NCBI GenBank assembly: GCA_030630245.1
Contig: DAOVNL010000049.1
Location: forward strand, 1 to 6,348
Direction of reading: 5' to 3'
Length of the DNA: 6,348 nucleotides
From: Candidatus Omnitrophota bacterium
GTDB lineage: Bacteria; Omnitrophota; Gorgyraeia; B26-G9
In this document: positions 5,978 to 6,348 of the stretch, in pieces
How the letters are laid out: each line of letters starts with the position of its first letter
Numbering within the stretch: position 1 is the first letter of the stretch
Notes under the pieces: generated by a model
What the model saw: only the letters and a program-made list of their open reading frames with translations
Told to the model about the DNA's origin: nothing
Database searches by the model: none
Made by a program: the position numbers and the translations under genes

Positions 5978-6348
5978 TTAATATTCCGGAATTTTCAAAT
6001 CCTTTAATGCCGTATACGCCTCTCCAATAAGATACAAACTGCCGGCAACCACAATGAGATCATTTTTATTGGAGGTGTTTTCAACGGCCAGGTTCAATGC
6101 CTCGCCGACTGTTTTAGTTTTTTTGATTAGCCTCTTAAACGGATGCATTTGCTGCTCCAGGGCATCAACATCCATTGCCCGCGGGTTATTAGATTGAGTC
6201 AGGATAATAAGGTTTTGACCGCGGGCAAGATGCGGGATCATTCCCCGCACATCCTTATCCCTGGAAACGCCGAAAATTAAAATAGCCTTCTTCGGAATAA
6301 ACAACATATTGATTGCTGCTCTTAGGGCATGGGCGGAAGCAGGATTCT
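5978..6348 (-). CDS. folC: Folylpolyglutamate synthase / dihydrofolate synthase, C-terminal part
   Basis: FolC adds glutamate to dihydropteroate and to reduced folates using ATP, so that folates are made and kept in the cell. Only the last 123 codons are in the window (122 complete); the gene begins beyond the right edge, so its length and start cannot be judged. The fragment opens with NPASAHALRAAI, the end of the conserved DGAHNP-type motif of Mur ligase-like enzymes. It continues with KKAILIFGVSRDKDVRGM, then LTQSNNPRAMDVDAL and finally VVAGSLYLIGEA, all typical of the FolC C-terminal domain. The frame stays open upstream of the Met at 6307, which is therefore an internal residue and not a start. 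The TAA at 5978-5980 is followed 14 bp later by mnmE on the same strand. MurC/D/E ligases share the fold but lack this FGVSRDKD and GSLYLIGE pattern. Confidence 0.93.
   Translation of the reverse strand, partial: NPASAHALRAAINMLFIPKKAILIFGVSRDKDVRGMIPHLARGQNLIILTQSNNPRAMDVDALEQQMHPFKRLIKKTKTVGEALNLAVENTSNKNDLIVVAGSLYLIGEAYTALKDLKIPEY

Overview
The window reads almost entirely on the minus strand as one run of eight genes. In transcription order (right to left) they are folC (C-terminal part only), mnmE, aroK, dprA, a small comFB-like gene, an untranslated structured element of about 190 bp, cheR, resB and an rnfG-like gene cut off by the left edge. Gaps between genes are very short: 14, 14, 1 and 2 bp in the first block, a 14 bp overlap between cheR and resB, and 36 bp before rnfG. 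The only non-coding stretch of any size is 2421-2643.

The first block (6348-2644) is housekeeping. It covers folate polyglutamylation (FolC), tRNA wobble-uridine modification (MnmE), the shikimate pathway (AroK) and single-stranded DNA handling in transformation and recombination (DprA). It ends with a ComFB-family protein of 87 residues. The second block (2420-1) looks like envelope and signalling functions: a chemoreceptor methyltransferase (CheR), a cytochrome c maturation protein of system II (ResB/Ccs1) and a membrane-anchored FMN-binding subunit of an Rnf-type electron transport complex (RnfG). The two blocks are separated by the structured element. It has imperfect terminal inverted repeats and several nested hairpins, and its right end runs into the stop codon of the comFB-like gene.

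The gene set points to a bacterium that probably respires or conserves energy anaerobically (Rnf-type subunit, c-type cytochromes) and carries a chemotaxis-type methyltransferase. Base composition is moderate, slightly AT-rich. The overall style suggests an uncultured lineage such as Omnitrophota or another PVC-related phylum, but this is a low-confidence inference from gene content and protein style; no marker in the window settles it. There are no rRNA or tRNA genes, CRISPR arrays or transposase genes. The most unusual item is the intergenic element, which looks like an interspersed palindromic repeat or a structured RNA rather than a gene.
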